Shown: piece by piece, positions 7,083 through 13,671 of the stretch
Layout: each line of letters opens with the position of its first letter
How positions within the stretch are numbered: the first letter of the stretch is position 1
NCBI GenBank assembly: GCA_900552365.1
Contig: URZP01000021.1
Coordinates: forward strand, 1-17,893
Direction of reading: 5' to 3'
From: an uncultured Coriobacteriaceae bacterium
GTDB lineage: Bacteria; Actinomycetota; Coriobacteriia; Coriobacteriales; Eggerthellaceae
Length of the DNA: 17,893 nucleotides
Made by a program: the position numbers and the translations under genes
Notes under the pieces: generated by a model
Told to the model about the DNA's origin: nothing
Database searches by the model: none
The model's input: the letters and a program-made list of their open reading frames with translations, nothing else

Positions 7083-8306
7083 CTACTGAACGAATTGGAA
7101 CTCGGTCTTGCCAATGACGATGCGGTCGCCCGAGCGAAGCGGCTGCGTGGCGATGGAAACGCCGTTGACGATGGTTCCGTTGGTGGAGCCAAGGTCGACG
7201 ATGACCCAAACGCCCTGTGGCGTGCACGTGAGCTGGGCATGCTTGCGGCTTGCGCTGATGTCCTGGATGACGATGTCGTTGCCGGACTCGCGACCAAGGG
7301 TGACCGTGGATGAACCCAGGTCGTACGCGCGCTGGTACGCAATGTTGATCAGCCTTGCCTGAACGTTGCGATGGTCGGGCATGCCAGCGTTGCCAGCGAA
7401 GCCAACCGTGTTGGGGCCGGCAGCCTGGGCGTTCCTTGCGGGGCGCGAAGTGACCGTTCCGATGGCGGCACCGGCAACTGCACCAGCGGCAGCGCCTGCA
7501 GCGGCGCCGGCGGCAGCTTCGGACGAGGCACCAGCACCATGAGCGCCGTTACGACGATGCGCGCCGTAACGGGCGTCCTGCTCGGCCTTATCGCGATAAT
7601 CCTCGAAGTCCTCGCTGTCGAAGGTGTACTCACCGTAATCGATGGAGTAATCGATCTCGTCCTCGGGGACGTACGGCAGCGGCGGCTTGGAACCACGTTG
7701 GGGCTGATCCTGCTGCGGTGCTGCAGCGGGCTGATGATAATCTTCCTGATAGCCGCCCCGGTAATCGTCGTACGCACCCTGGGGCTGATCGTAGTAGCCG
7801 CCATTCTGCTGTGGTGCGTACTGCTGCTGGCGCGGATCGGCGTAAGCGCCCTGAGCGGGCTGGGAGTACTGGGAAGCGGGCGCGGGCGCAAGGCCGTAAC
7901 GCACCATTTCCTCTTGGCGGAGCTGGGCAACGATGGGTGCGGCAACAGGCTCGGCAATGACATCGAACTTGCCGTGGCGCAAACCGTCGTCAACGATGAA
8001 GCGAACCAGGGGCTGACCATCCATAACCAGGCCCCCTTCGACGGCCTTAGCCTGAAGATAGGTTTCGATCTCGCCGGCCAACGTGGGGTAATAACCGAAA
8101 AGACGCTGGTCGTCGTCAGGATTGACCAAGACGGTGTAAAGCGTGGGAGCGAATTCCTTGCCAGCGCCGACCATGGTCTCGCGCTTCATCTGCTTCTCTG
8201 CTTTTTTCTCTATCTGAACAGGCGAAATAGGCGCTTGCGCCATACGATTGGCGGCACCTTCCACCGTGTCTTCCATCTTGTTCTCGAAACGGGAGAAAAG
8301 GCCCAT
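7083..8306 (-). CDS. fhaA: FHA-domain scaffold with N-terminal DUF3662-type domain (FhaA)
   Basis: The first gene of the operon, 407 residues, cytoplasmic. The N-terminal domain (about 1-120, starting MGLFSRFENKMED) matches the FhaA family domain found ahead of FHA modules in Actinobacteria. The middle is a long low-complexity linker: Gln/Tyr/Pro/Gly-rich (138-205), acidic and Tyr-rich (213-245), then an Ala/Gly block with Gly at 267, 271, 275, 279 and 283. The C-terminal FHA domain (about 325-407) has LGRESGNDI (337-345), SRKHAQL (353-359) and GSTNGTIVNG (373-382). In Mycobacterium FhaA is a PknB substrate that binds the pseudokinase domain of MurJ (MviN); here that role is inferred. ATG at 8306 has GAGGAG five bases upstream. 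Confidence 0.92.
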   Translation of the reverse strand: MGLFSRFENKMEDTVEGAANRMAQAPISPVQIEKKAEKQMKRETMVGAGKEFAPTLYTVLVNPDDDQRLFGYYPTLAGEIETYLQAKAVEGGLVMDGQPLVRFIVDDGLRHGKFDVIAEPVAAPIVAQLRQEEMVRYGLAPAPASQYSQPAQGAYADPRQQQYAPQQNGGYYDQPQGAYDDYRGGYQEDYHQPAAAPQQDQPQRGSKPPLPYVPEDEIDYSIDYGEYTFDSEDFEDYRDKAEQDARYGAHRRNGAHGAGASSEAAAGAAAGAAAGAVAGAAIGTVTSRPARNAQAAGPNTVGFAGNAGMPDHRNVQARLINIAYQRAYDLGSSTVTLGRESGNDIVIQDISASRKHAQLTCTPQGVWVIVDLGSTNGTIVNGVSIATQPLRSGDRIVIGKTEFQFVQ

Positions 8307-8532
8307 TGATGCTCCTCGTTGAATCCTGATTGCTACTGCGTACGACGTTTCTTCTTCAGTTGCAAACTAGCCTGCACGCAGGTGTTCAACGTGCAATAAT
8401 GCCACAAATCAGCTGCTCTGTGACTCGCAAGGGCATTTCCACCAATTAATTAAAGCAAGGGCAACACAAGTGGGCGGGATTCGGGAAGGCGTCGACCCGA
8501 AAGGGCACTCATGCAGCGCGGCCAAGCCATGC
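8307..8532. other. Intergenic region upstream of the fhaA operon
   Basis: Most of a 301-base gap between fhaA and the M20 amidohydrolase; it should hold the operon promoter. On the minus strand TTGAAC (8389-8384) and TAGTTT lie only 14 bases apart, too close for a normal sigma-70 promoter, so I do not call one. TGCACG/CGTGCA (8373-8378 with 8390-8395) is a short inverted repeat in the same place and could be an operator. An AT-rich patch with the palindrome TTAATTAA lies near 8445-8452. No small gene with a ribosome-binding site is seen. Confidence 0.35.
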
Positions 8533-8565
8533 GAAGCGAAAACGCGCCCCGAAACCGAGGCGCGT
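8533..8565 (-). terminator. Probable terminator after the M20 amidohydrolase
   Basis: On the minus strand ACGCGCC (8565-8559) pairs with GGCGCGT (8548-8542) over seven G/C-rich pairs around a 10-base loop, followed by TTTCGCTT. The T-run is interrupted but the placement, 43 bases beyond the stop codon, is right for a rho-independent terminator. Confidence 0.6.
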
Positions 8566-8607
8566 CGAAAAGTTCGTATAAGAAGCGGCTCGGCCAGGCC
8601 ACAAGCA

Positions 8608-9876
8608 CTACGCCAACTGGTCGCACGCCCACTGCGCCGCAACCATTGCACCCTTCGCCAGCACGCTCTCGTCGATCGTGTAGTTGCAGCTGTGCTGCGG
8701 GTAAATTGCACCGATCTCGGGGTTGTTCGTTCCGACGAACACCAGCACGCCCGGCACGATATTCAAAAATTCCGAGAAGTCCTCACCCGAAAGCGTGCCC
8801 TGATACGTTGCCACGGCGTCCTCGCCCAGCACGTCGACAACCGCCTGACGTGCGGCTTCGGCATAAACCGGGTCGTTCGACAAACCGGGGTTGCCGTGGG
8901 TGTACGAAAACGTTGCCGAAGCCCCCAGCGAATCAGCGATTTCCTCGACGATGTGCTCCAAGCGAGTCGGCACCTCGTCTCGCAGCTTGGGCGACCACGT
9001 GCGGATCGTGCCTTCCATGTGGGCCGATCCCGCAATGATGTTACGGGCCTCGCCGCCCTCGAACTTACCAACCGTGATGACCACGGGATCAAACGGCGAC
9101 ACGTCGCGGCTTACCAGTACCTGGATGGAATTCACGATGGCGGCGCCGACAACAACGGCATCGATTCCCAAGTGGGGCATCGAGCCATGTGCGCTCATTC
9201 CCTTGATGTCGATCTTGAACCAATCGCAGTTCGCCATGCGCTGACCGGGCTCGCACGAGATCGTGCCCGCCGGCACTTCGCTCCAAATATGTGCGCCGTA
9301 AATGGCGTCCACCCCGTCAAGCACGTTGTTGGCGATCATATAGCGCGCACCCGTGGAATTTTCCTCCGAAGGCTGGAACAGCACGCGGACCTCACCATGA
9401 ATTAGGTCGGTCATACGCGAGAGAATCGAGATCGTGCCAAGCATCATGGCAATGTGGCAGTCGTGCCCGCAGGCGTGCATGATGCCCTCGTTTTCCGAAG
9501 CGAAGTCGAAGCCGGCTCGCTCGGCAATGGGCAAGCCGTCGAAATCGGCGCGTAGGGCGATACGGCGCTTAGGGTTGCCGGCCGCATCGTACGCGTCGGG
9601 AGCGGTTCCCCTAATGGTGGCAACGATGCCCGCGCCCTTCACTTCGTCGGTGGTAGGCAGAACCTTGAATTCGATCCCCAGCTTGTCAAGCTCGGCGCGA
9701 ATGGCGGCAGACGTGAACAGCTCGACGCCGCTGAGCTCGGGGTGGCGGTGAAACATCCTTCGCCATGCGATGATCTGGGGCTCGATTTCGGCAGCGATGC
9801 GCTTGACGATTTCCGCCGTGCCTTCGCATGCTGCGGGGCTTTCCGTTGCCTGCATAGTTTTGTTTTCGGCTGCCAT
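8608..9876 (-). CDS. M20D-family amidohydrolase / N-acyl amino acid hydrolase
   Basis: A cytoplasmic metallohydrolase of 422 residues related to hippurate hydrolases and N-acyl-L-amino-acid amidohydrolases, which release an amino acid from an acyl or peptide conjugate. Visible motifs are FHRHPELSG (42-50), ALRADFDGLPI (107-117), the hallmark HACGHDCH (134-141, with Cys136 and His138 as probable metal ligands), QPSEE (168-172), GAHIW (194-198) and the late His395. The dimerisation or lid insert lies at about 215-325. The N-terminal 20 residues look unstructured. ATG at 9876 has only a weak upstream GGAT, and Met8 has nothing better. It is not in an operon: a terminator precedes it and another follows. 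The substrate cannot be told from sequence. Confidence 0.88.
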   Translation of the reverse strand: MAAENKTMQATESPAACEGTAEIVKRIAAEIEPQIIAWRRMFHRHPELSGVELFTSAAIRAELDKLGIEFKVLPTTDEVKGAGIVATIRGTAPDAYDAAGNPKRRIALRADFDGLPIAERAGFDFASENEGIMHACGHDCHIAMMLGTISILSRMTDLIHGEVRVLFQPSEENSTGARYMIANNVLDGVDAIYGAHIWSEVPAGTISCEPGQRMANCDWFKIDIKGMSAHGSMPHLGIDAVVVGAAIVNSIQVLVSRDVSPFDPVVITVGKFEGGEARNIIAGSAHMEGTIRTWSPKLRDEVPTRLEHIVEEIADSLGASATFSYTHGNPGLSNDPVYAEAARQAVVDVLGEDAVATYQGTLSGEDFSEFLNIVPGVLVFVGTNNPEIGAIYPQHSCNYTIDESVLAKGAMVAAQWACDQLA

Positions 9877-9894
9877 AAACTATCCGATCCGCGC

Positions 9895-9906
9895 TTGTCG
9901 CGACAA
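9895..9906. promoter_or_regulatory. Perfect palindrome TTGTCGCGACAA upstream of the amidohydrolase
   Basis: A 12-base perfect palindrome begins 19 bases upstream of the ATG of the M20 amidohydrolase, inside its probable 5' leader or promoter. The size and position fit an operator for a dimeric repressor. No matching regulator gene is present in the window, and one perfect 12-mer can arise by chance. Confidence 0.35.
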
Positions 9907-9987
9907 ACGGCATCGCCGCGATCAGGCACTTTGCCAATTAAGAACAATAGCTGCGAACTAGCATACCACGCCCGCGCAGCCGCATTG

Positions 9988-10016
9988 AAAAAGGGACTCG
10001 CCGAAACGAGTCCCTT
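9988..10016 (-). terminator. Rho-independent terminator after the MFS gene
   Basis: AAGGGACTCG (9991-10000) pairs with CGAGTCCCTT (10007-10016), a 10-bp stem with a 6-base loop. On the minus strand a TTTTT run ending at 9988 follows. It lies 26 bases beyond the MFS stop codon and separates that transcript from the amidohydrolase gene. Confidence 0.88.
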
Positions 10017-10041
10017 ACGTTCGCGAATTCTTTGTCCGCGA

Positions 10042-11457
10042 TTACACCAAGTCGACCATGTCCTTGCGGTAGCGGCGCGAGAAAGCCAGCAGCAGGATGA
10101 TTCCCACCAGAATGACGCCGACGAAACCGGCGTACATGAACGCCAAGCCGCCGAAACCCGAGAAGATCGGAGCCAAGATCATGCTGGCCAACGAAGCGGG
10201 CACCAGGAAAGCCGTTCCAACAGCGCAGTTCTCGGCATAGTGCGCGCGGCCGTAGCGATTCAGCGTGAACGTGGTGCTGAACACGGGGAGTCCACCGTAG
10301 CCCGCGGCCAAAACCAGCGCGCCGAAGATGAACAACGGGCTGCTCTGCGCGAAGCACGCTGCGGTGATCAGGCAAATGCCCGCAACCGAGACGCCCGTGG
10401 TAAGACGCAGGTGGTTGATCAGACCGAAGCGGTCAAGCAAGAAACCGTACACAATGCTGGCACCGCCGTTGAACAGCGAGATCATGCCAACGATGAGCGT
10501 GGCCAAGGTTGCCTCGGTGCCCAGGGCAAGCGCATCCTGACGCGACTCGCCCATCAGGGTCAGACCGATGCTGGCAACGCAGACGAACCAAGCAAGGCCG
10601 AGCCAGAACACGGGGGTCTTCAGCATGTCAGGGATGCCGAAAGACTTCTTGGAAACGCCGAAATCGGTCAGGAAATGCGGGTTCTTCGCAGCAGCATTCC
10701 GACCATCGCCGGACTCGGCCTTGGCGCTTGCGGCCTTTCCGCGGAACACCTCGTCGATGCCCGCCGGCGAAGCCTTGATCACGAACGATGCGACCACATT
10801 CAGCGCGAAGATCAAGATGCCCAAGCCGACAAGAACGGTCTGCCAACCGATTGCGTTCATCAGACCATCGATTTGCACGCCCAAAACCAGCGACGCGACG
10901 CCGAAGGCGAACATCTGAAGACCGGAAACAACGCCCACGCGGTCGGGGAACCACAGGTTCACCGTAGTCAGGATGGCGTTGAAGGCGATGCCCGCACCGA
11001 ATGCGGCGAATCCGCCGTAGAACACGAACACCGAAACGATGCCCAGGCTCGAAAGAGCACCAACCGAAATGAAGCCGATCAGAACAAGCGCGCCGCCGAT
11101 GAAGATGGGAACACGCGGGCGGCCGTTGCACTGGCGCTGGATCATGGAAGAAGCCAGGCAGCCGACAGCTTGACAGATCATGACAATGCGGAAGTTAAAC
11201 GCCAACAGCTGAGGGTCCCAACCCGTGCTGTTGGCAATAGGCGTGGCGAAAATGGACCATGCGAAAATAAGGCCCATGAAGAACAGCGTCACCAAACCGA
11301 CCAGCAGGCATGCGATGCGCCTGACCGACATCGCCTTGCGGTTCATACCGTCAAGAATGATATCGTTTGAATCAGCGACAGCGGCAAACGAACCCGCCCC
11401 CATGTTGACTTTCACATCGGTTTCCGTTTTGGCTTTCATCGTGACAGCGTCCTTCAT
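10042..11457 (-). CDS. MFS transporter, OFA-like (organic-anion type)
   Basis: An inner-membrane carrier of about 471 residues with 12 predicted helices in two groups of six and a longer central cytoplasmic loop (EVFRGKAASAKAESG and beyond). LIFAWSIFATP in helix 1 and NLWFPDRVGVVSGL after helix 4 resemble the oxalate/formate antiporter (OFA) branch of the major facilitator superfamily, whose members move small carboxylates. The substrate cannot be read from sequence. An ATG exists at 11472, but ATG at 11457 is preferred: AAGGGG lies five bases before it, and the predicted transcription start (about 11478) leaves almost no leader for the longer form. The gene is monocistronic, with its own promoter and terminator, and divergent from the serine hydrolase. 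Confidence 0.85.
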   Translation of the reverse strand: MKDAVTMKAKTETDVKVNMGAGSFAAVADSNDIILDGMNRKAMSVRRIACLLVGLVTLFFMGLIFAWSIFATPIANSTGWDPQLLAFNFRIVMICQAVGCLASSMIQRQCNGRPRVPIFIGGALVLIGFISVGALSSLGIVSVFVFYGGFAAFGAGIAFNAILTTVNLWFPDRVGVVSGLQMFAFGVASLVLGVQIDGLMNAIGWQTVLVGLGILIFALNVVASFVIKASPAGIDEVFRGKAASAKAESGDGRNAAAKNPHFLTDFGVSKKSFGIPDMLKTPVFWLGLAWFVCVASIGLTLMGESRQDALALGTEATLATLIVGMISLFNGGASIVYGFLLDRFGLINHLRLTTGVSVAGICLITAACFAQSSPLFIFGALVLAAGYGGLPVFSTTFTLNRYGRAHYAENCAVGTAFLVPASLASMILAPIFSGFGGLAFMYAGFVGVILVGIILLLAFSRRYRKDMVDLV

Positions 11458-11484
11458 GTCATCCCCTTCCATTCACCGATGGCT

Positions 11485-11512
11485 ATGTTAACAACGGCGT
11501 ATTTTCTTTCAA
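11485..11512 (-). promoter_or_regulatory. Sigma-70-type promoter of the MFS gene
   Basis: On the minus strand TTGAAA (11512-11507) and TAACAT (11490-11485) are separated by 16 bases. The expected transcription start near 11478 gives a leader of about 21 bases to the preferred ATG at 11457, containing the GGAAGGGG ribosome-binding site. Confidence 0.55.
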
Positions 11513-11585
11513 CGGAAACGCGCTGATCAGAAAAATGTTTTGCGCTTTGCCACAGACGCTCTATGGCAGTTGCAAATAAGACGAT

Positions 11586-11614
11586 TTGACAGAATCACGC
11601 TACTTTGTTAGTTG
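11586..11614 (+). promoter_or_regulatory. Possible promoter of the serine hydrolase gene
   Basis: A consensus -35 box TTGACA (11586-11591) is followed after 17 bases by TAGTTG (11609-11614), a weak -10. The expected start is about 30-35 bases before the ATG at 11655. It is divergent from the MFS promoter, about 74 bp away. Confidence 0.45.
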
Positions 11615-11654
11615 ATTTCACCCTCTTTTATGGAAGGCGTGCTAACCTTCGCCC

Positions 11655-12827
11655 ATGCAACACGATCGTCAACAGCCACCCCATCAAAAGCCGCAGCACC
11701 AGCCTTGCCACGCCACGCCCAGCTCGCAGCCGCAGTACGGCGCGCATGGCGCGAATGTCAGCACGCCCAAGCGCTCGAGTGCGCCTGCAATCGCCGTGGT
11801 GATTGCCGTCGTCGTGACACTTGCCGCGATCTTCGCGTTCGGCGCCATCGCATACGCGAAGGGAAGCGGCAGCCTTCGTTCCACCGCGTCTTCCTTCGAT
11901 TCGGCGAAAACAACAAGCAGCATGGGGGTCGCATCCTTCAATGCCGCCGACATCTCCTCGAACGGCGATTCAGCGAGCAGCGACTTCGCCGTCATGCCGG
12001 CAATGCTCGACGGCATCGACGAATCCGACGAGATCGTGTCGTTCTCGCTTTCCGACGCCCGGGCCCCCGAGCTTTCCAACAAGAACTTGTCAGCAATCCG
12101 CACAGCGCTTGAAAGCTTCGATGGCGCCTCTGTGGGCTTCGGCATGTACGACATGGAATCGGGCCGCGGCATCGGGTACAACCTCGACCAGGAGATTTAC
12201 GGCGCAAGCTCGTTCAAAGCCCCGTACGCGCTGTACCTTTGCCAAAAACACGTCGAAAACGGCGAGCTCACCATTCCCGGGATTTCCGGCGAAGACGAAA
12301 CCGAGCTTTTCGGCGCGAGCGGCTACACGAAGATCCTGATCGAGAACGCAATCTGCAACTCCGACAACGACTCGTTCGCGATGCTGCGCAGCATGTACGA
12401 CGCGGGCGGCTACAACGAATGGGTCGATGAACTGGGCATTCAAGATACGGCCTACACGCCCGACTCATGGTTCCCTTGGTACAGCGTCCGATCTTCGCTG
12501 AAGATCTGGACCGAGATGTACAACTACTGGCAAACGGGCGGCGACGCTGCGCAGTGGCTATCTTCCCTGTGCGGAGAAACCACCGTCTCGTTCCTGCGCG
12601 ACGTGGTTGACCCGCTTGGCGCCACCGTTCGAAACAAAGCGGGTTGGTGCTCGGGCAGCGACTACGGCTACGACTTCAACGGCGTGTGCGACGCCGGGAT
12701 CGTTCAGCTTGACGGGCGCACCTACGTCGTCAGCGTCATGGCAGGGGTTCCCGACTGCGAGGAAAATCGCGAGCTGGTTGAGAATTTGATCGCGGCGATT
12801 TTCGACGCACGCGACGCACTTCGCTAA
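11655..12827 (+). CDS. Membrane-anchored serine hydrolase of the beta-lactamase/DD-peptidase fold
   Basis: A protein of 390 residues with a Gln/His/Pro-rich N-terminus (1-43), one membrane helix (about 44-68) and a Ser-rich stalk (70-145). An extracytoplasmic domain follows (about 146-390). The three active-site motifs of penicillin-recognising enzymes are visible: SSFK (185-188, Ser185 nucleophile, Lys188), SDN (236-238), and KAG (328-330) in the KTG position. The omega-loop Glu and the ELN motif of class A beta-lactamases are not found between SDN and KAG, so it is more likely a wall peptidase or an uncharacterised serine hydrolase than a true beta-lactamase. An in-frame stop at 11643 fixes ATG 11655 as the first possible start; the nearest GGAAGG is 17 bases away, too far to be a good ribosome-binding site. 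No terminator separates it from the carbonic anhydrase gene. Confidence 0.82.
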   Translation: MQHDRQQPPHQKPQHQPCHATPSSQPQYGAHGANVSTPKRSSAPAIAVVIAVVVTLAAIFAFGAIAYAKGSGSLRSTASSFDSAKTTSSMGVASFNAADISSNGDSASSDFAVMPAMLDGIDESDEIVSFSLSDARAPELSNKNLSAIRTALESFDGASVGFGMYDMESGRGIGYNLDQEIYGASSFKAPYALYLCQKHVENGELTIPGISGEDETELFGASGYTKILIENAICNSDNDSFAMLRSMYDAGGYNEWVDELGIQDTAYTPDSWFPWYSVRSSLKIWTEMYNYWQTGGDAAQWLSSLCGETTVSFLRDVVDPLGATVRNKAGWCSGSDYGYDFNGVCDAGIVQLDGRTYVVSVMAGVPDCEENRELVENLIAAIFDARDALR

Positions 12828-12960
12828 ACTGGAACTGAAGAAGCGGCAGCGGTTGCTGCACGGCAAACAGGCAGGGTCGGCTCGCGCAGCTCGCGCGCAT
12901 AACCCAGTCACAGCCCGCCCGAACACACATCAGCAAGAGGCGATTCATATAAGCACGAAC

Positions 12961-13548
12961 ATGAACGACAAGCACGGCGCCACCGACGTCATGAGCGCAG
13001 ACGAAGCCATCAAGCGCCTTCGCGAAGGAAACGCACGCTACCTTGAAGCAAAAACCGCGCAAGGCAACGTATCTCCGCAGATCAGGCGTTCAACGTTCGA
13101 AGAAGGCCAGCATCCCTTCGCCATCGTGCTTGCTTGCTCCGATTCGCGCGTCATCCCCGAAGCCATCTTCTCGGCAGGCATCGGCGACTTGTTCACCATC
13201 CGCGTGGCGGGCAACGTTGTGGACAACCATCAGCTGGGCAGCGTCGAGTACGCCGAGAGCCACCTGAACTGCAAGCTGGTTGTTGTGCTGGGGCATACCG
13301 GCTGCGGCGCGGTCGATGCCGCGATGCACCACGAGCCCTATGGCACCGTGAAGTTCATCACCGACGAAATCAGCGATGCCATCGGCGACGAGGCCGACGA
13401 AGCGAGGGCGTGTCTGAAAAACGTCGCGCACAGCGTGAATCGTATCGAGGAAAGCCGCCAGCTGCACAACGACGAGATCAACAACGGCTTGCGCGTCATC
13501 GGCGCGCTGTACCACACCGACACCGGCGTGGTCGAATTCTTGGGATAG
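12961..13548 (+). CDS. Beta-class carbonic anhydrase
   Basis: A soluble zinc enzyme of 195 residues interconverting CO2 and bicarbonate. Zinc ligands Cys59, His112 and Cys115 lie in ACSDSRVIPE (58-67) and GHTGCGAV (111-118), with the Asp61-Arg63 dyad of active beta enzymes. RVAGNVVDNHQLGSVEYA (81-98) is the usual core. The longer in-frame reading from 12853 adds 36 residues unlike the family, so ATG 12961 is chosen. It has no ribosome-binding site at normal distance (AGAGG ends 20 bases upstream); a leaderless message is possible. In the cell it probably supplies bicarbonate for carboxylation or disposes of metabolic CO2. It follows the serine hydrolase by 133 bp with no visible terminator. 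A short hairpin (13554-13559 with 13568-13573) lies just after the stop. Confidence 0.93.
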   Translation: MNDKHGATDVMSADEAIKRLREGNARYLEAKTAQGNVSPQIRRSTFEEGQHPFAIVLACSDSRVIPEAIFSAGIGDLFTIRVAGNVVDNHQLGSVEYAESHLNCKLVVVLGHTGCGAVDAAMHHEPYGTVKFITDEISDAIGDEADEARACLKNVAHSVNRIEESRQLHNDEINNGLRVIGALYHTDTGVVEFLG

Positions 13549-13616
13549 AAAGACGCCGTCTTTGAAAACGGCGCCAAGCAGTTCCAGCACACAGTCACTT
13601 ACTCCGGCCAAACGTC

Positions 13617-13653
13617 AAAATGGGCGCCCGCAAAGGCGCCCATTTTCTTGTTT
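13617..13653. terminator. Bidirectional rho-independent terminator
   Basis: AAAATGGGCGCC (13617-13628) pairs with GGCGCCCATTTT (13635-13646) over 12 bp with loop CGCAAA. On the plus strand the stem runs into TTTTCTTGTTT, ending the carbonic anhydrase transcript. On the minus strand it ends in TTTT, 26 bases beyond the stop of the M20 dipeptidase gene, so it can serve both convergent genes. Confidence 0.88.
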
Positions 13654-13671
13654 CGGTATAGCGAACACGCT

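Noticed and set aside
7371..8309. Plus-strand open frame of 312 codons with hydrophobic stretches opposite fhaA
   Set aside because: The apparent hydrophobic segments are the complement of the Gln/Tyr-rich FhaA linker. There is no family resemblance, and the minus-strand reading has FHA motifs and a good ribosome-binding site.
8374..8389. Promoter TTGAAC/TAGTTT ahead of fhaA
   Set aside because: The spacing is only about 14 bases, too short for a working sigma-70 promoter, so it is mentioned but not called.
9742..11370. Plus-strand open frame of 542 codons spanning the amidohydrolase and MFS genes
   Set aside because: It crosses a terminator and two minus-strand genes with clear families. 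Its translation is dominated by Arg, Asp, Gln, Glu, His and Ala, typical of an antisense shadow.
10042..11457. Naming the MFS gene as an oxalate/formate antiporter
   Set aside because: The motifs only place it near the OFA branch. Members carry different carboxylates, and no oxalate or formate metabolism genes are adjacent.
11655..12827. Class A beta-lactamase (antibiotic resistance gene)
   Set aside because: SxxK and SDN are present, but the omega-loop Glu is missing and KTG is KAG, so the resistance call is not supported.
12853..12960. 36-residue N-terminal extension of the carbonic anhydrase
   Set aside because: The extension has no ribosome-binding site and does not resemble beta carbonic anhydrases. 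ATG 12961 gives the normal family length.
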